64,000 nucleotides of DNA from Allomuricauda sp. (GCA_030148335.1 JASBTQ010000036.1:1-64000), one strand, 5' to 3'. Counted from the first letter of the stretch, positions 1 through 9,285 are shown. Program-made: numbers and translations. Notes: generated by a model from the letters alone, not told the origin.

Positions 1-113
1 AGAAGGGTATTGGGATGCTGATTCCTGTATTTTCTATCGTTTTTCTTGTCCTGGCCAACAGGGCTATCAAAAAGGATGAAGATCTTGTAAAATCTGTTGA
101 TCGCTTACGTTGA
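1..113 (+). CDS. DUF4293 family membrane protein, C-terminal fragment
   Basis: The open frame runs in from the left edge and stops with TGA at 111-113. The visible 36 residues hold a hydrophobic segment (IPVFSIVFLVLANRAI) followed by a charged tail ending KSVDRLR. This tail matches what I know of the small Bacteroidota membrane family DUF4293, usually encoded near rho and truA, which fits the truA gene just downstream. Most of the gene is outside the window. It converges on the phosphoesterase gene and a hairpin terminator lies between them. Confidence 0.7.
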   Translation, partial: KGIGMLIPVFSIVFLVLANRAIKKDEDLVKSVDRLR

Positions 114-142
114 ACCTAACATCTTAGTAGTATTAGTGCGAG

Positions 143-169
143 AAAACCCTGGCTTCGGCCGGGGTTTTT
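143..169. terminator. Bidirectional rho-independent terminator
   Basis: An A4 tract leads into a GC stem with a TTCG tetraloop (154-157), then a T5 tract. The arms 143-153 and 158-168 pair with one mismatch. It sits between the convergent DUF4293 and phosphoesterase genes and can serve both strands. Confidence 0.85.
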
Positions 170-179
170 ATGTGTTTGC

Positions 180-674
180 CTAGCGTTTCCCTAGTTCTAT
201 CACCTCCAAATCCGAAATTTTATCACCATCAATCACAAATCGGAGCATGGTCCGTACCTGATGGAAACCATGTTTGCCACAGGCCCCTGGGTTCATGTGC
301 AGCAGCCCCAGTTTTTTGTCGTACATCACTTTCAGGATATGGGAGTGCCCACAAATGAAGAGTTTTGGCGGATGCTGTCTGATCTCATCCCTTACCCGAA
401 CATTGTAGCTGCCAGGATAACCGCCAATGTGGGTGATCCAAACATCCACCCCTTCGCACATGAACCTGTTGTTCTCTGGATATTCTTTCTGTATGATGTG
501 GTCATCAATGTTCCCGTGCACTCCCCGTATTGGCTTTACGGCCATCAAGGCATCCATCACCCCAAGGTTGCCAATGTCTCCCGCATGCCAGATTTCATCG
601 GCCTGGGCCGCATATTTTAAGATGGACTTGTCCATGTGCCCATGGGTATCGGAAAGCAATAAAATCTTGGTCAT
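180..674 (-). CDS. Calcineurin-like metallophosphoesterase (YfcE/MJ0936 type)
   Basis: This 164-residue protein carries the complete metal-binding set of the Metallophosphatase_2 family. SDTHG is at residues 8-12, HAGDIGN at 30-36, GNID at 54-57, THIGG near 82 and CGHSH near 110, followed by NPGACG. It is a small cytoplasmic two-metal phosphodiesterase; the substrate cannot be read from sequence. The length is normal for the YfcE class. It is divergent from truA (88 bp between starts) and convergent with the DUF4293 gene across a shared terminator. Confidence 0.9.
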   Translation of the reverse strand: MTKILLLSDTHGHMDKSILKYAAQADEIWHAGDIGNLGVMDALMAVKPIRGVHGNIDDHIIQKEYPENNRFMCEGVDVWITHIGGYPGSYNVRVRDEIRQHPPKLFICGHSHILKVMYDKKLGLLHMNPGACGKHGFHQVRTMLRFVIDGDKISDLEVIELGKR

Positions 675-708
675 AACGCTAAAAATATGCTAAAAAAAGA
701 AGGCAGGA

Positions 709-738
709 TTTGTGTTGGAAAGGATTGGACTATCTTTA
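709..738 (+). promoter_or_regulatory. Predicted sigma-A promoter of truA
   Basis: TTTG at 709-712 and TATCTTTA at 731-738 are separated by 18 bp. This is close to the Bacteroidota consensus TTTG / TAnnTTTG (7 of 8 in the -7 box). It lies 25 bp before the truA TTG start, in the gap between the divergent phosphoesterase and truA genes. Confidence 0.5.
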
Positions 739-762
739 TTGGTTTAAAAGTAAGGCATTCCA

Positions 763-1518
763 TTGAGATATTTTATCCAATTTTCCTATTTCGGGAAAGC
801 ATACCACGGATGGCAGAACCAACCCAATGCCATCACCGTGCAAGAGGTGTTGGAAAAAGCCCTGTCCACCCTTCTCCGCCAAAAAGTGGAGGTCGTAGGG
901 GCGGGAAGGACCGATACCGGAGTGCACGCCAAGGAAATGTTTGCCCATTTCGATTTTGACCCTATTGAAGATACGGCACAATTGGTGTACCGCTTGAATG
1001 CCTTTCTTCCAGAGGACATTGCGGTTCAGGATATCCATCGAATGGTGCCCGGGGCCCATGCCCGGTTCGATGCCGTGGAACGCTCCTATGAATATTGGTT
1101 GGTGCGGGAAAAGAACCCCTTCTACTTTGACCATGCCCACGTGGTGACATATCCTTTGGATATGGTAGCCATGAACCAAGCGGCATTGAAGTTGTTGGAG
1201 CATACGGATTTTGAATGTTTTTCCAAGTCCAATACCGATGTGAAAACGTTCAATTGTGACGTTCGCCATACGGTTTGGGAGGCCAGGGAAGATAAGTGGG
1301 TCTTTACCATCACGGCCGACCGATTTTTGAGGAACATGGTAAGGGCCATTGTGGGTACTTTGTTGGACGTGGGTATGGGAAAAACGGCCCTTGGGGACAT
1401 CGATGCCATATTGTCAAGCAAGGATAGGGGGGAGGCAGGTGTCTCCGTCCCTGCAAAAGGTTTATATTTGACCAAAGTTTTATATCCAAAAGAACTATTT
1501 GATGAGCAAAAAGGATGA
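763..1518 (+). CDS. truA: tRNA pseudouridine(38-40) synthase TruA
   Basis: TruA isomerises uridines 38-40 in the tRNA anticodon arm. The 251-residue product has the family's catalytic segment GAGRTDTGVHA, with Asp51 the expected nucleophile, and the conserved AYHGWQNQ segment near residue 13. The start is TTG at 763: an in-frame TAA at 751 leaves no room for an upstream ATG, and the first residues MRYFIQFSYFG match the usual TruA N-terminus. The end overlaps the following ABC transporter gene by 17 bp, implying coupled translation. Confidence 0.95.
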   Translation: MRYFIQFSYFGKAYHGWQNQPNAITVQEVLEKALSTLLRQKVEVVGAGRTDTGVHAKEMFAHFDFDPIEDTAQLVYRLNAFLPEDIAVQDIHRMVPGAHARFDAVERSYEYWLVREKNPFYFDHAHVVTYPLDMVAMNQAALKLLEHTDFECFSKSNTDVKTFNCDVRHTVWEAREDKWVFTITADRFLRNMVRAIVGTLLDVGMGKTALGDIDAILSSKDRGEAGVSVPAKGLYLTKVLYPKELFDEQKG

Positions 1519-3274
1519 TGTAGGAAAAGCGTTTGATTTTCGACTGTTCAAGCGGGTTTTTTCACGAACTAGGCCCTACAGGGGCATCTTTTGGTTGGTG
1601 GCCATCGTGGCCATTCTTTCCGCTGCATTTGCCATTGTAACACCATTGCTGGTAAAAAATATCATCAACCAATCCCTGGAAAACAAGGATGCAGGGCAAT
1701 TGCTTTACAATGTTGTGTTGATGTTGACCTTTTTGATCGGTCAGGTAACCACCCAATTGTTGTTCAATTATTATGCGAACTTGTTGGGGGAGTCGGTCAT
1801 CAGGGACATCCGAATCGATCTTTTTGAGAAGATGACCAGCTTTAAAATGACGTATTTTGACAATTCGTCCATTGGGGTTTTGGTCACTAGGGCCGTTGCG
1901 GATATGCAACGTATCGGCGAGATTTTCAGCCAAGGATTTTTCATGATCGTGGCCGATGCCCTGAAAATGTTGTCCGCGGCCATCATCATGGTGGTCATCA
2001 ATTGGAAATTGGCATTGATCGTATTTGCCATAATGCCGATTATCCTTATTGCCACGCGACTCTTCCAGCAAGCCATGAAAGTGGCCTTTGTGGAAGTACG
2101 TGCGCAGGTGGCTAACCTCAATTCATTTGTACAGGAACGCATTGCGGGAATGAAGATCGTCCAATTGTTCAACCGAGAGGAAATCGAGAAGGAAAAATTC
2201 AGGGTCATCAACGAAAAGCACCAAAATGCTTGGTTGAAGACGGTTTGGTACAACTCCATATTTTTCCCCATCGCGGAAATCGCAAACTCTATCGGCATCG
2301 GTTTGGTGGTCTATTTTGGATTGATCCAGAACATACAGAATGTTGGCATGGACAATAAGGGGGCCATCATTGCCTTCTTTTTCTTGATGGACCTTTTGTT
2401 CCGTCCGTTGCGTCAAATTGCGGACAAATTCAACACTCTCCAAATGGGTATGGTGGCCGCGAATAGGGTGTTCAACATTTTGGACACCAATAGCCACATT
2501 GCAGATGAGGGTACACAGGAAAGGGAACAGGTCATGGGAGATATTGAGTTCAAGGATGTCCGGTTCAGCTATGTCAAGGATGAGGAGGTGCTCCATGGAA
2601 TCTCATTTCAGGTGAAGGCAGGTGAGACGGTTGCCATTGTCGGTGCGACGGGTGCCGGAAAATCTACCATCATCAATCTGCTCAATCGTTTTTACGAGAT
2701 CGATTCCGGGGAGATATTGGTGGACGGAATAAACATCAAAGAGTATACGTTACGGTCCCTACGGTCTCACATAGCCATTGTGTTGCAAGATGTTTTCCTT
2801 TTCGCCGATACCATTGCCAACAACATTTCGCTTCGCGATGGGAACATTACCACTGCCGATATTGAGGCCGCTGCCAAGCAAATTGGGGTACATGAATTCA
2901 TATCGAGCCTTCCCGGCGGATATCAGTACAACGTGAAGGAACGGGGTACCATGCTTTCCAGTGGGCAAAGACAATTGATTGCCTTTTTGCGTGCCTATGT
3001 GAGCAACCCCAGCGTCCTGATCTTGGACGAAGCGACCTCTTCCGTGGATACCTATTCGGAACAATTGATCCAACAAGCTACTGATAAGATAACGGAGGGA
3101 AGGACTTCCATCATCATTGCGCACCGTTTGGCCACCATCAAAAAGGCGGACAAGATCATTGTGATGGACGGAGGCAAGATCATTGAAGTCGGAACGCACC
3201 AAGAGCTCCTCAAAAATGGAGGGTATTACAACGATTTGTACACTGCCCAGTTCTTGGCGGAGGAGGTGGCTTAG
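1502..3274 (+). CDS. ABC exporter, fused permease and ATPase (MsbA-like)
   Basis: A half-transporter of about 590 residues. The N-terminal half is an ABC exporter transmembrane domain with roughly six hydrophobic segments. The C-terminal ATPase has Walker A GATGAGKST, signature LSSGQRQ and Walker B VLILDEATSSVD, followed by the switch His in IIAHRL. It probably works as a dimer in the inner membrane exporting a lipid or drug-like substrate; the cargo is unknown. I chose ATG 1502 over the adjacent in-frame TTG at 1499. It overlaps the end of truA and its stop overlaps the stop of the opposing DUF3667 gene. Confidence 0.9.
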   Translation: MSKKDDVGKAFDFRLFKRVFSRTRPYRGIFWLVAIVAILSAAFAIVTPLLVKNIINQSLENKDAGQLLYNVVLMLTFLIGQVTTQLLFNYYANLLGESVIRDIRIDLFEKMTSFKMTYFDNSSIGVLVTRAVADMQRIGEIFSQGFFMIVADALKMLSAAIIMVVINWKLALIVFAIMPIILIATRLFQQAMKVAFVEVRAQVANLNSFVQERIAGMKIVQLFNREEIEKEKFRVINEKHQNAWLKTVWYNSIFFPIAEIANSIGIGLVVYFGLIQNIQNVGMDNKGAIIAFFFLMDLLFRPLRQIADKFNTLQMGMVAANRVFNILDTNSHIADEGTQEREQVMGDIEFKDVRFSYVKDEEVLHGISFQVKAGETVAIVGATGAGKSTIINLLNRFYEIDSGEILVDGINIKEYTLRSLRSHIAIVLQDVFLFADTIANNISLRDGNITTADIEAAAKQIGVHEFISSLPGGYQYNVKERGTMLSSGQRQLIAFLRAYVSNPSVLILDEATSSVDTYSEQLIQQATDKITEGRTSIIIAHRLATIKKADKIIVMDGGKIIEVGTHQELLKNGGYYNDLYTAQFLAEEVA

Positions 3275-4050
3275 CTTTTTATGGGCCGAAAATCTTCCAG
3301 AGTTAGCTCCCCAGTGAGCAACATGATTATAGGAAACAAGGCGGACAACATAAAATAAAGTATCCCTGTCAAAAAAAAGAACAATATGATTCGGGCCACT
3401 AATCCCATGCCTTTTGATGAGGAAATCCGCATGACTACATATCCGGCATAGGCTAACATGGACAATGAGCCAATCAAGGAATAGGAAAGATAAAATTGTG
3501 GCACAAATGCTAAGACCAAGAGAGAAGGGACGAAGCTGAACAGGCTGAAATGGGCCAATGTGTACATAAAGATAGTGGTCCTCTCGGCGAAATTGTATTT
3601 TTTCTCATCAAAGCACAACCAACCAGCAATTGCCATTAAAGGAATGAAGAGGATGAAGATCAATGCTTGGAAATCCAAAATAAAACCCATCATTTTTTCT
3701 TGATAGGCCGTCTGTGCCCCCATATCAAGAAAATCAAAATCCATGCTTCCCAAAGATTGGGCCATCATATAAACAATGAATCCGGAAAGGGTAATAGCAA
3801 TCCCCAAATAACTTATCGGGTTCAGGTATTTTCTCCGTTGGCCCTGCAGGTAGCCCTCGATTACATCTTCAGGTTTGGTGAAAAGGTGCACAAAGGTTTT
3901 GATGAAGGTATTGTCCAAATTGAAATACCTGTCCATGATATCCACCCAAAGATTTTTGATAGTAATCCTGTTGCGGATCACTTTTCCACCACAATTCGGA
4001 CAGTAGAGGTAGTCGGTCCTCAGGGTGTCGTCACAATTTTTACATTTCAT
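3271..4050 (-). CDS. DUF3667 family zinc-ribbon membrane protein
   Basis: The N-terminus has a rubredoxin-like zinc ribbon (CKNC at residues 3-6, CPNCG near 17-21). A conserved stretch with FIKTFVHLFTKPEDV then leads to several transmembrane segments through residue about 245. This is the layout of Bacteroidota DUF3667 proteins, whose function is unknown. It lies 2 bp after cdaA on the same strand, so the two are probably cotranscribed. Its TAA overlaps the TAG of the opposing ABC exporter gene, leaving no space for a terminator. Confidence 0.85.
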   Translation of the reverse strand: MKCKNCDDTLRTDYLYCPNCGGKVIRNRITIKNLWVDIMDRYFNLDNTFIKTFVHLFTKPEDVIEGYLQGQRRKYLNPISYLGIAITLSGFIVYMMAQSLGSMDFDFLDMGAQTAYQEKMMGFILDFQALIFILFIPLMAIAGWLCFDEKKYNFAERTTIFMYTLAHFSLFSFVPSLLVLAFVPQFYLSYSLIGSLSMLAYAGYVVMRISSSKGMGLVARIILFFFLTGILYFMLSALFPIIMLLTGELTLEDFRPIKS

Positions 4051-4052
4051 GC

Positions 4053-4838
4053 TTAGTCCAGATCCTTTTTGATGAGCTTGATGAGTTCTTCCGCGCCTTT
4101 AAAGGGAACAAATTCACCATTTTTGATATAGGAGATAGATCCCGTTTCTTCACTGACCACCAGACAGACAGCATCCGTCTTCTCCGTGATCCCCACAGCG
4201 GCCCGGTGCCTCAGTCCAAAACGGAGCGGAATGTTCCGATCGTTGGAAACGGGAAGGATGACCCTTGTGGCCGTTATGAAATTGTCCTGGATCACAATGG
4301 CCCCATCGTGCAACGGGCTGTTCTTGAAAAAAATACTCTCCAAAATGGGCTGGGTGACCTTTATGCTCATGGCATCACCGGAAGATTTGATGAAATCCAG
4401 GGAATTGTTCCGCTCGATAACGATCAAGGCACCTGTCTTTGTACTTGCCATGCGCTCACAAGCACCTATGATGGCATCCACGTCGGTACTGGAGGAAATG
4501 GCGTCCTGTTTCAAGAACTTAAAATGTTTGAGGAAATTGCGTTTGGTCGCAAAATTGGTGGAGCCCACCATCAGTAAAAACTTGCGGATCTCTTGCTGGA
4601 ACACGATGATGAGTGCGATCAACCCAATGTTCATGAACCCGCCCACCATGCTGCTGATCATTTTCATCTGGAGCAACTCGGTCAGTTTCCACAAGGCCCA
4701 AACAATCACAATGCCGATAAAAATATTGATGGCCACGGTGCCCTTGACCAGCTTGTAGATGTAGTAGAGCAATGCGGCCACGAGGACAATGTCGATAATA
4801 TCCGTGATCTTGAAATCGAGAAAATTTAGAAAATCCAA
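4053..4838 (-). CDS. cdaA: Diadenylate cyclase CdaA (c-di-AMP synthase)
   Basis: CdaA condenses two ATP into cyclic di-AMP. The 261-residue protein has three N-terminal transmembrane segments (about residues 12-90) followed by a DisA_N catalytic domain. The signature DGA is at 178-180 and RHR at 210-212 within RHRAAVGITE. The length is typical. It is followed at once by the DUF3667 gene, and folP lies 44 bp upstream on the same strand, so folP-cdaA-DUF3667 is a likely operon. No c-di-AMP phosphodiesterase is in the window. Confidence 0.93.
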   Translation of the reverse strand: MDFLNFLDFKITDIIDIVLVAALLYYIYKLVKGTVAINIFIGIVIVWALWKLTELLQMKMISSMVGGFMNIGLIALIIVFQQEIRKFLLMVGSTNFATKRNFLKHFKFLKQDAISSSTDVDAIIGACERMASTKTGALIVIERNNSLDFIKSSGDAMSIKVTQPILESIFFKNSPLHDGAIVIQDNFITATRVILPVSNDRNIPLRFGLRHRAAVGITEKTDAVCLVVSEETGSISYIKNGEFVPFKGAEELIKLIKKDLD

Positions 4839-4882
4839 CCGCAGTGTTTTTGTAAAATTAGCAAAAATAGAAGAACCATAAA

Positions 4883-5716
4883 TCAGAGCGCATTCGCTTT
4901 TAAGGCTTCCACAAGTTTAATACATTCCACCGCTTCTTTTACATCGTGCGCCCTAATAATATTGGCACCTTTCAATAAAGCAATGGTGTGCAGGGCCGTG
5001 GTGCCGTTCAGCGCCTCTTGGGGCGTGATTTCCAAAACCTTGTAGATCATGGATTTTCGGCTCAGGCCGATCAGTATGGGCAGACCAAAGGTCTGAAACA
5101 GGTCCAGGTGGTTCAGAAGGGTGTAGTTCTGTCCCGTGGTCTTGGCAAAACCAAAACCGGGATCTATGATGATGTCGTTGATTTTCAGTGATGTGGCCTG
5201 TTGCACTTTTTCGGAGAAATAGAATCGAAGATCTTTGATAAGATCATCATAAGAGGCCTCCTTTTGCATGGACTGTGGTGTGCCCTTCATGTGCATCATG
5301 ATGTAGGGCACCTGATGTTTGGCCACCGTTGCAAACATTTCTGGGTCTATGTTCCCCGCTGCGATGTCATTGATCATGGCGGCACCGTGCTGGATACTTT
5401 CCGACGCGACCTTGCTCCTAAAAGTGTCAATGGAAATTAACGTTTTTGGGAAATGTTCCAAGATCAGGTCCAGAATGGGGATGATCCGTTTCAGTTCCTC
5501 ATCCTCCGGGACGTGGTCGGCACCTGGTCTGGAACTGTAGGCCCCGATGTCGATAAAATGGGCACCATCGTTCAACATATTTTCGACCTGCTTCAGAATT
5601 GAAGTCTCGTCTTTGTATTTCCCCCCATCAAAAAAGGAATCAGGGGTAAGGTTGAGGATGCCCATCACTTTGGGAACGGTCAAATCTATCAGCTCACCTT
5701 TACAGTTTATGGTCAT
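4883..5716 (-). CDS. folP: Dihydropteroate synthase
   Basis: FolP joins para-aminobenzoate to the pterin pyrophosphate in folate synthesis. The 277-residue TIM barrel begins with the pterin-binding signature NLTPDSFFDGG (residues 22-32). DPGFGFAKT near 187 and GLSRKS near 219, the sulfonamide-site region, are also intact. It is divergent from the DUF1599 gene with a 96-bp gap and lies upstream of cdaA on the same strand. Confidence 0.95.
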   Translation of the reverse strand: MTINCKGELIDLTVPKVMGILNLTPDSFFDGGKYKDETSILKQVENMLNDGAHFIDIGAYSSRPGADHVPEDEELKRIIPILDLILEHFPKTLISIDTFRSKVASESIQHGAAMINDIAAGNIDPEMFATVAKHQVPYIMMHMKGTPQSMQKEASYDDLIKDLRFYFSEKVQQATSLKINDIIIDPGFGFAKTTGQNYTLLNHLDLFQTFGLPILIGLSRKSMIYKVLEITPQEALNGTTALHTIALLKGANIIRAHDVKEAVECIKLVEALKANAL

Positions 5717-5812
5717 AAAAAATACCTGCTTTGTTGGGTTTCATTATCTTTGGCAAAGTGCACCTTTGCACACACGGAATTGGACGAAATTTACGCAAAT
5801 TAGCAACATTAC

Positions 5813-6355
5813 ATGCAGCAGACATCCCAACAATACGATGCAGTGATACATACCTGTAGAGAATTGTTCCTGAAAAAGGCCCAAGATTATGGCACCGCTT
5901 GGCGGATTTTGCGGCTCCCATCCCTTACCGATCAGATCTTTATAAAGGCACAGCGCATCCGAAGCCTTCAGCAGAACGCGGTGCGGAAGGTGGATGAGGA
6001 TGAACGGTCAGAATTTATCGGGATCATCAATTATTCCCTCATGGCACTGATACAACTAAAAAAAGGCATTGTTGAGCAGCCCGATTTGACAGCTGAAGAT
6101 GCCATTGCCCTATACGATGAGCAAGTGGCCATCACCAAAAAACTGATGGAGGACAAAAACCATGATTACGGTGAAGCTTGGCGCGATATGCGGGTGAGTT
6201 CATTGACGGACCTTATTCTGCAGAAAGTGCTGCGTGTGAAGCAAATAGAGGACAATAAAGGCGCCACCTTGGTGAGCGAGGGCGTGGATGCGAACTATCA
6301 GGATATGGTCAACTACGCTGTGTTTGCATTGATTCATTTAAGCGAAGAAAAATGA
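5813..6355 (+). CDS. DUF1599 domain protein
   Basis: A 180-residue cytoplasmic protein with two similar halves. KKAQDYGTAWRILRLPSLTD near residues 22-42 is echoed by KNHDYGEAWRDMRVSSLTD near 119-137, so the DUF1599 unit occurs twice. The family is linked in databases to nucleotide-modification proteins but has no established role. The stop overlaps the next gene as ATGA, so it is translationally coupled to the DoxX gene. The order folP / DUF1599 / DoxX / tpiA is, as I recall, common in Flavobacteriia. A TATCTTTG box at 5745-5752 could be its -7 element. Confidence 0.85.
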   Translation: MQQTSQQYDAVIHTCRELFLKKAQDYGTAWRILRLPSLTDQIFIKAQRIRSLQQNAVRKVDEDERSEFIGIINYSLMALIQLKKGIVEQPDLTAEDAIALYDEQVAITKKLMEDKNHDYGEAWRDMRVSSLTDLILQKVLRVKQIEDNKGATLVSEGVDANYQDMVNYAVFALIHLSEEK

Positions 6356-7446
6356 AATATTTAGTTTGGGTTTCAAGGGTCATCGTTGGGATACTCTTTA
6401 TTATCAGTGGTTTGATCAAGTTGAACGACCCCATGGGATTTTCGTTCAAATTGGAGGAATATTTTAGCACCGGCGTATTGAATATGCCTTTCCTGATGCC
6501 AATGGCATTGGGCATTTCCATTTTTGTGGTCATTGTGGAAGTGATCTTGGGCGTGTTGTTGCTGATCGGTTTTAAACCCAAGTTTACCGTTTGGAGCCTT
6601 TTGTTGATGATCGTGTTCTTCACCTTCCTCACTTTTTACTCTGCCTATTTCAACAAGGTGACCGATTGTGGTTGCTTCGGCGATGCCATAAAGTTGACCC
6701 CATGGGAATCCTTCACCAAAGATGTGATCCTGTTGGTGTTGATTTTAGTGTTGTTCTTCGGAAGGAAATACATTACACCGCTTTTCAGTACGAGAACCAA
6801 TTGGATTGTGGGCGGAGTGGCCCTAGTGGCCTGCATCCTCTTTGCCAACCATGTGCTCAATCACTTGCCTTCCGTGGATTTCCGGCCGTACAAGATAGGA
6901 GCGAACATTGAAGAAGGTATGACGGTTCCCGACGGGGCTCCAGAACCCCTTTATGAATACGCATGGCGTTTCAAGGTAGGGGGCGAGGATAAAATCGTGG
7001 TGACCAATGGGGAGTACCCTTCGGTGGACGGTGAATTTGTCGATGTGGAAACGACCATGATCCAAAAAGGCTATGAACCGCCCGTGCACGACTTCACCAT
7101 TGAAAAGGATGGGGAGGACTTTGCGGCCGAACTTTTGAATGAGGAGAAACTGGTCATGGTGATTGCATACGACTTGGCCAAGAGCAACTATGATGCTTTT
7201 GCGGAAGTGGCAAAAGCGACAAAAAAGGCCAAGGAAAGCGGATACAGGGTAATTGGGATGTCGGCCTCCAGTGCAGATTTGGCGAACCGGATAAAGAGCC
7301 AATACGGTCTGGAATTTGATTTTTACTTTACGGATGAAACGACCTTGAAGACCATTGTGCGTTCCAACCCGGCCCTATTGGTGCTCATGAGAGGAACTAT
7401 CCAACAAAAGGTACATTATAACGATATTGATGAACTTGGGTTTTAA
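6352..7446 (+). CDS. DoxX/MauE-like membrane protein with thioredoxin-like C-terminus (BT_3928 type)
   Basis: The first 160 or so residues form four transmembrane helices of the DoxX/MauE superfamily, with a Cys pair in DCGCFGD near residue 104. The remaining 190 residues look like a degenerate peroxiredoxin/thioredoxin domain (ELLNEEKLVMVIAYDLAKS, later FYFTDETTLKTIVRSNPALLVL) without an obvious CxxC. The protein may pass reducing power across the inner membrane; that is inference. It overlaps DUF1599 by 4 bp. A 224-bp gap holding a repeat separates it from tpiA. Confidence 0.8.
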   Translation: MKYLVWVSRVIVGILFIISGLIKLNDPMGFSFKLEEYFSTGVLNMPFLMPMALGISIFVVIVEVILGVLLLIGFKPKFTVWSLLLMIVFFTFLTFYSAYFNKVTDCGCFGDAIKLTPWESFTKDVILLVLILVLFFGRKYITPLFSTRTNWIVGGVALVACILFANHVLNHLPSVDFRPYKIGANIEEGMTVPDGAPEPLYEYAWRFKVGGEDKIVVTNGEYPSVDGEFVDVETTMIQKGYEPPVHDFTIEKDGEDFAAELLNEEKLVMVIAYDLAKSNYDAFAEVAKATKKAKESGYRVIGMSASSADLANRIKSQYGLEFDFYFTDETTLKTIVRSNPALLVLMRGTIQQKVHYNDIDELGF

Positions 7447-7475
7447 AGTTTAGTGTTTTTCAAAAAGAAGAATAT

Positions 7476-7578
7476 CTGCCTGCCGACAGGAAGGTCGAAA
7501 TAAGGTTTATACTTTAGAAAATTATTTTCTCGATACAATTTTTTGACCTTCGGTTCCAAAAAATCACTCGAAATGACA
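7476..7578. repeat. Dispersed-type palindromic intergenic element
   Basis: Part of the 224-bp gap before tpiA. It contains the imperfect palindrome CCTGCCGACAGG near 7479-7490. It also has a hairpin with perfect 8-bp arms, ATTTTTTG at 7538-7545 and CAAAAAAT at 7557-7564, and a TCGAAATGACA end. From memory this resembles short repeats scattered in flavobacterial genomes. Only one copy is in the window, so the repeat status is not proven here. Confidence 0.45.
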
Positions 7579-7670
7579 AATTTTCTATCAAAATACACTG
7601 AAGGTAAAAGAATGATATTTTACATCAAACAGAAATAACTTAATAACAGAGTAACGTAATAATACAACAC

Positions 7671-8420
7671 ATGAGAACAAAAATTGTGGCAGGCAACTGG
7701 AAAATGAACAATAACCTCAAAGAAACCGAAGCCTTGCTTACCGAGCTTTCGGCCAAATTGCCGGATACCAAAGCCGAAGTGATCGTGGCCCCTACCTTTG
7801 TGAACCTAGCGGCTGCAAACGCTGCACTTCAATCATCTACCATAAAAGTGGCTGCGCAGAACATGCATTATGCGGAGAGTGGTGCCTACACTGGTGAAAT
7901 TTCTGCAGACATGCTCCTGGGCATCGATGTGGATATCGTCATTCTGGGCCATTCGGAAAGACGTGCCTATTTTGGTGAGGATGATGCGCTTTTGGCCAAG
8001 AAAGTGAAGACCGCCGTGGACAAAGGATTGAAGGTCATTTTTTGCTTTGGTGAAGAATTGGAGGACAGAAAAGCGGACAAGCATTTTGCTTTGGTGGAGA
8101 GCCAATTGAAAAATGCCCTGTTCAATTTGGATGCCAGTGCATGGAGGAACATTGTGCTGGCCTACGAACCCGTTTGGGCCATAGGGACAGGAGAGACGGC
8201 AAGTCCGGAACAGGCACAGGAAATGCATGCCTTCATCAGAAAGACCATTTCGGATGCCTTTGGTTCGGCCGTGGCAGATGAGGTCTCCATCCTTTACGGG
8301 GGCAGTGTGAAACCCGGGAATGCCGCTGAGATTTTCTCCAAGCCCGATGTGGATGGTGGACTGATCGGGGGAGCATCTTTGGTGGCATCGGACTTTGTGG
8401 CCATCATCGAGGCCATCTAA
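7671..8420 (+). CDS. tpiA: Triose-phosphate isomerase
   Basis: TpiA interconverts dihydroxyacetone phosphate and glyceraldehyde 3-phosphate. The 249-residue barrel has the substrate-binding GNWKMN (Lys11), the catalytic His in ILGHSERR, the catalytic Glu in AYEPVWAIGTG and the phosphate-binding YGGSVKPGN and GGLIGGASL loops. It is followed 9 bp later by prmA and then clpS on the same strand. Confidence 0.97.
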   Translation: MRTKIVAGNWKMNNNLKETEALLTELSAKLPDTKAEVIVAPTFVNLAAANAALQSSTIKVAAQNMHYAESGAYTGEISADMLLGIDVDIVILGHSERRAYFGEDDALLAKKVKTAVDKGLKVIFCFGEELEDRKADKHFALVESQLKNALFNLDASAWRNIVLAYEPVWAIGTGETASPEQAQEMHAFIRKTISDAFGSAVADEVSILYGGSVKPGNAAEIFSKPDVDGGLIGGASLVASDFVAIIEAI

Positions 8421-8429
8421 TATTTCTAC

Positions 8430-9263
8430 ATGGCATTGATCTATATTGAATACGATTTTAAGGTAAACCCAACTCAACCGGCAACCGATATCCTGATTGC
8501 CGAGTTGGGTGAAGTGGGTTTTGAAAGTTTTGTGGAAAATGAGACTGGATTGTTGGCCTATATCCTCAAATCGGAATGGAAAGAAGGTCTTTTGGACGAT
8601 TTTTTCATATTGCAGCACCCCGATTTCGAAATTTCATGGACCAGCACGGAAATTGAACAGAAAAACTGGAACGCCGAATGGGAAAAGAATTTCCACCCCA
8701 TCAAAGTGGGGGAGAGGTGTATGGTCCGGGCCCCTTTCCATGAGCCCGAGGCAGTGGAGTACGATATTGTCATCGAACCCAAAATGAGCTTTGGCACTGG
8801 GCACCATCAGACCACCTACATGATGTTGCAGCATATTCTGGATGTCGATTTTGAAGGAAAATCCGTTCTGGACATGGGCTGTGGCACCGGGGTGTTGGCC
8901 ATTCTTGCCAAGAAACGCGGCGCAGGTCCCGTAGAGGCCATCGATATTGATGAATGGTGTTTTTTGAACAGCAAGGAGAACGTGGAAAGGAACGATTGTG
9001 CCGATATTGCCGTTTTTCAAGGCGATAGTGCCCTACTTGCCGGAAGAAAATACGATATTATCCTGGCCAACATCAACAGGAACATTCTGCTGGAAGACAT
9101 CCCGATTTATGCACAATGTCTCCGAAAAGGAGGCAATCTTTTTCTGAGTGGCTTCTATTTGGACGATTTGGATGCCATTTCTTCAAAATGTAAGGCGCAT
9201 GGTTTGGAATTTGAAAAAAAACTGGAGAAGGACAACTGGATTTCAGCAAAATATGTAAATTAG
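8430..9263 (+). CDS. prmA: Ribosomal protein L11 methyltransferase
   Basis: A 277-residue SAM-dependent methyltransferase. The motif I glycine loop DMGCGTGVLAI is near residue 148, preceded by MSFGTGHHQTT, and ANINRNIL is the catalytic-site stretch typical of PrmA. The N-terminal about 100 residues match the L11-recognition domain. It sits between tpiA and clpS with short gaps, so all three are probably one transcript. Confidence 0.93.
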   Translation: MALIYIEYDFKVNPTQPATDILIAELGEVGFESFVENETGLLAYILKSEWKEGLLDDFFILQHPDFEISWTSTEIEQKNWNAEWEKNFHPIKVGERCMVRAPFHEPEAVEYDIVIEPKMSFGTGHHQTTYMMLQHILDVDFEGKSVLDMGCGTGVLAILAKKRGAGPVEAIDIDEWCFLNSKENVERNDCADIAVFQGDSALLAGRKYDIILANINRNILLEDIPIYAQCLRKGGNLFLSGFYLDDLDAISSKCKAHGLEFEKKLEKDNWISAKYVN

Positions 9264-9285
9264 AAAGGCATAAACTCCACAGAAC

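Noticed and set aside
261-620. 119-codon open frame on the plus strand
   Set aside because: It lies wholly opposite the metallophosphoesterase, whose motifs are complete; no recognisable product.
736-1269. 177-codon open frame on the minus strand
   Set aside because: Antisense to truA, which has all family motifs; low-complexity His/Gly composition.
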